This document shows positions 6,013 through 6,942 of a DNA stretch of 6,942 nucleotides, piece by piece; the stretch's first letter is position 1; the number at the start of each line of letters is the position of its first letter. The translations under genes were made by a program, and so were the position numbers. Under the pieces are notes generated by a model, which saw only the letters and a list, made by a program, of their open reading frames with translations, was not told where the DNA came from and did not search any database. This stretch comes from Paracoccaceae bacterium. GTDB taxonomy: Bacteria > Pseudomonadota > Alphaproteobacteria > Rhodobacterales > Rhodobacteraceae. The stretch is from positions 1-6,942 of the forward strand of contig WFQA01000100.1 of the NCBI GenBank assembly GCA_015487255.1, given 5' to 3'.

Positions 6013-6768
6013 TCAGGTGAGCGGCCGGTCAACGAGCACCCCGCGCCGGTTGTGGGTTGGGCGCACTGCCGTGGCCTCACCCCCAAATGGCACCGAAAGC
6101 TTAAGCCCCCACATCCCGGGGCTTGTGCTCCCGGATGAGGTCATTTCATAATCATATTGCAGGGTTACGGTCAGCGGCGGGCTGAATTGCGTTGCAAACC
6201 TATATGAACCGGCAAGGCCGAGATTGGTTATGGCAGAACTGTCAAACGCCTGGTAATCGGCCCGCCCGCCAACGGCCCAGCCATTGCCAAGGTCATAATC
6301 TGCCGCCGCGCCCAGCATATAAAAATCCAAGCCCCGCGCAACGCCCAAACCCGCATAAAGCTCAAGCTTCATCCTGTCTGACAAGGCAATGCGCCCGGTC
6401 AATCCGTAGGAGGTGGTTGGCGGTGTGCTTGGGCCATAAGCCATAAAAATAGTGTCCGTGAATGCGCCGAGCCGAACGGTTTCGGAAATATCCCAATAGG
6501 GGTTCAGCAAAATTTCAAATCCGGTATACGCATAGGGGAAAACCGAATTCGGGTTATTGGTCAAATAGGCCATTTCCGCCTCAATACCCAGATCGGGAGC
6601 AAACCCGATATCCGCCGCAACCCCGATTTGCCAAGTGCCGATCGGCAGGGAAGAGCCGGTTTCCCCGTAGCGATAGCCAATATTGAACTCAGCGGATTTG
6701 AATGCCAGATTCTGCGCGGAAGCGGTGGTTCCAATAAACAACGCAATGGCCGCCATAGAATACTTCAT
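6013..6768 (-). CDS. Outer-membrane beta-barrel protein, function unknown
   Basis: This protein of 251 residues starts at MKYS, where GGAGGA lies 7 nt upstream; a TTG start five codons earlier would put that site inside the gene. Residues 1-18 are a signal peptide with an ASA cleavage site. The mature part alternates polar and hydrophobic residues with many Gly, Tyr and Phe, in strands such as AEFNIGYRYGE, TWQIGVAADIGF, LGIEAEMAYL, MKLELYAGLGVA and LTVTLQYDYEM. This suggests roughly 8-12 transmembrane strands. The last strand ends MWGLKLSVPF at residue 228, and a 23-residue, Arg-rich tail with HNRRG and DRPLT follows, so the barrel does not end in the usual terminal aromatic residue. I do not recognise a specific family or substrate. 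The gene is convergent with the TerB gene and has no co-directional neighbour in the window. Confidence 0.82.
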   Translation of the reverse strand: MKYSMAAIALFIGTTASAQNLAFKSAEFNIGYRYGETGSSLPIGTWQIGVAADIGFAPDLGIEAEMAYLTNNPNSVFPYAYTGFEILLNPYWDISETVRLGAFTDTIFMAYGPSTPPTTSYGLTGRIALSDRMKLELYAGLGVARGLDFYMLGAAADYDLGNGWAVGGRADYQAFDSSAITNLGLAGSYRFATQFSPPLTVTLQYDYEMTSSGSTSPGMWGLKLSVPFGGEATAVRPTHNRRGVLVDRPLT

Positions 6769-6770
6769 GA

Positions 6771-6783
6771 GAAGATCCTCCAA
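6771..6783 (-). promoter_or_regulatory. Strong Shine-Dalgarno site of the barrel-protein gene
   Basis: On the - strand TGGAGGA is followed by TCTTCTC and then ATGAAG. The near-consensus GGAGGA with 7-nt spacing decides the start at 6768 and suggests efficient translation, common for abundant outer-membrane proteins. Confidence 0.75.
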
Positions 6784-6809
6784 AAAAACTGGTGGCCGCC
6801 AGATGCACA

Positions 6810-6838
6810 GCGCTAAAACGAAATCAAATCCATGTCAA
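6810..6838 (-). promoter_or_regulatory. Candidate promoter of the barrel-protein gene
   Basis: On the - strand a consensus -35 TTGACA (6833-6838) is followed after 17 nt by TAGCGC (6810-6815), a poor -10. The leader would be about 35 nt. The perfect -35 with a weak -10 could mean an activated promoter. In the rest of the upstream region, 6839-6942, I see only a short possible ORF and a 7-nt direct repeat. Confidence 0.4.
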
Positions 6839-6909
6839 GCCTGGCGCATCACGCCCGCATTGGCGGCAGGCAATCCGGCAAGGTAAGTATTTTCCCGTTT
6901 CATGCCGTC

Positions 6910-6931
6910 TTAGGTTATACTGGGTTAGGTT
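6910..6931 (+). repeat. Short direct repeat TTAGGTT x2
   Basis: TTAGGTT occurs at 6910-6916 and 6925-6931, a period of 15 bp, with TATACT between. It lies far upstream of the barrel-protein gene and near the edge of the window, and could be a regulator site or chance. Confidence 0.35.
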
Positions 6932-6942
6932 CACCCTTTGTC

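Overview
The window looks like a chromosomal segment of a marine alphaproteobacterium, most likely Rhodobacteraceae (Roseobacter/Rhodobacter type). The pointers are moderately high GC, tightly packed genes with clear Shine-Dalgarno sites, a class I (archaeal-type) lysyl-tRNA synthetase, and a large beta-helix protein of a kind I know mainly from that family. I see no insertion sequence, tRNA, rRNA, CRISPR array, integrase or plasmid gene.

Layout, left to right. (1) 1-315, + strand: C-terminal end of a membrane protein, most likely a PiT-family inorganic phosphate transporter. (2) 357-385: a perfect 11-bp hairpin between the convergent ends of genes 1 and 3. (3) 391-2688, - strand: a 765-residue right-handed beta-helix protein with a pectate-lyase-3-type entry motif, here read as a candidate head-spike/adsorption protein of a gene transfer agent (GhsB-like). 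(4) 2689-2920: a 232-bp AT-rich leader with candidate promoters and a CtrA-like half site. (5) 2921-3718, - strand: a secreted 265-residue protein whose C-terminus resembles the Ivy lysozyme-inhibitor motif. (6) 3824-5401, - strand: lysK, class I lysine--tRNA ligase. (7) 5402-5520: a divergent promoter region. (8) 5521-5949, + strand: a stand-alone TerB-domain protein. (9) 6013-6768, - strand: an outer-membrane beta-barrel protein, followed by its upstream region to the window end.

The genes do not form one pathway. They are housekeeping genes (phosphate uptake, lysyl-tRNA synthesis) mixed with envelope proteins (Ivy-like, barrel) and one virion-like spike gene. lysK and the Ivy-like gene lie in tandem 97 bp apart (lysK stop to start codon about 105 bp) and may be partly co-transcribed, though the Ivy-like gene has its own candidate promoter. 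lysK and the TerB gene are divergent with overlapping candidate promoters.

The most interesting element is the spike-like gene. Gene transfer agents of this family scatter accessory genes, including head spikes, at loci away from the capsid/tail cluster, and this gene fits such a detached locus. That identification rests on remembered family similarity and needs a homology search.
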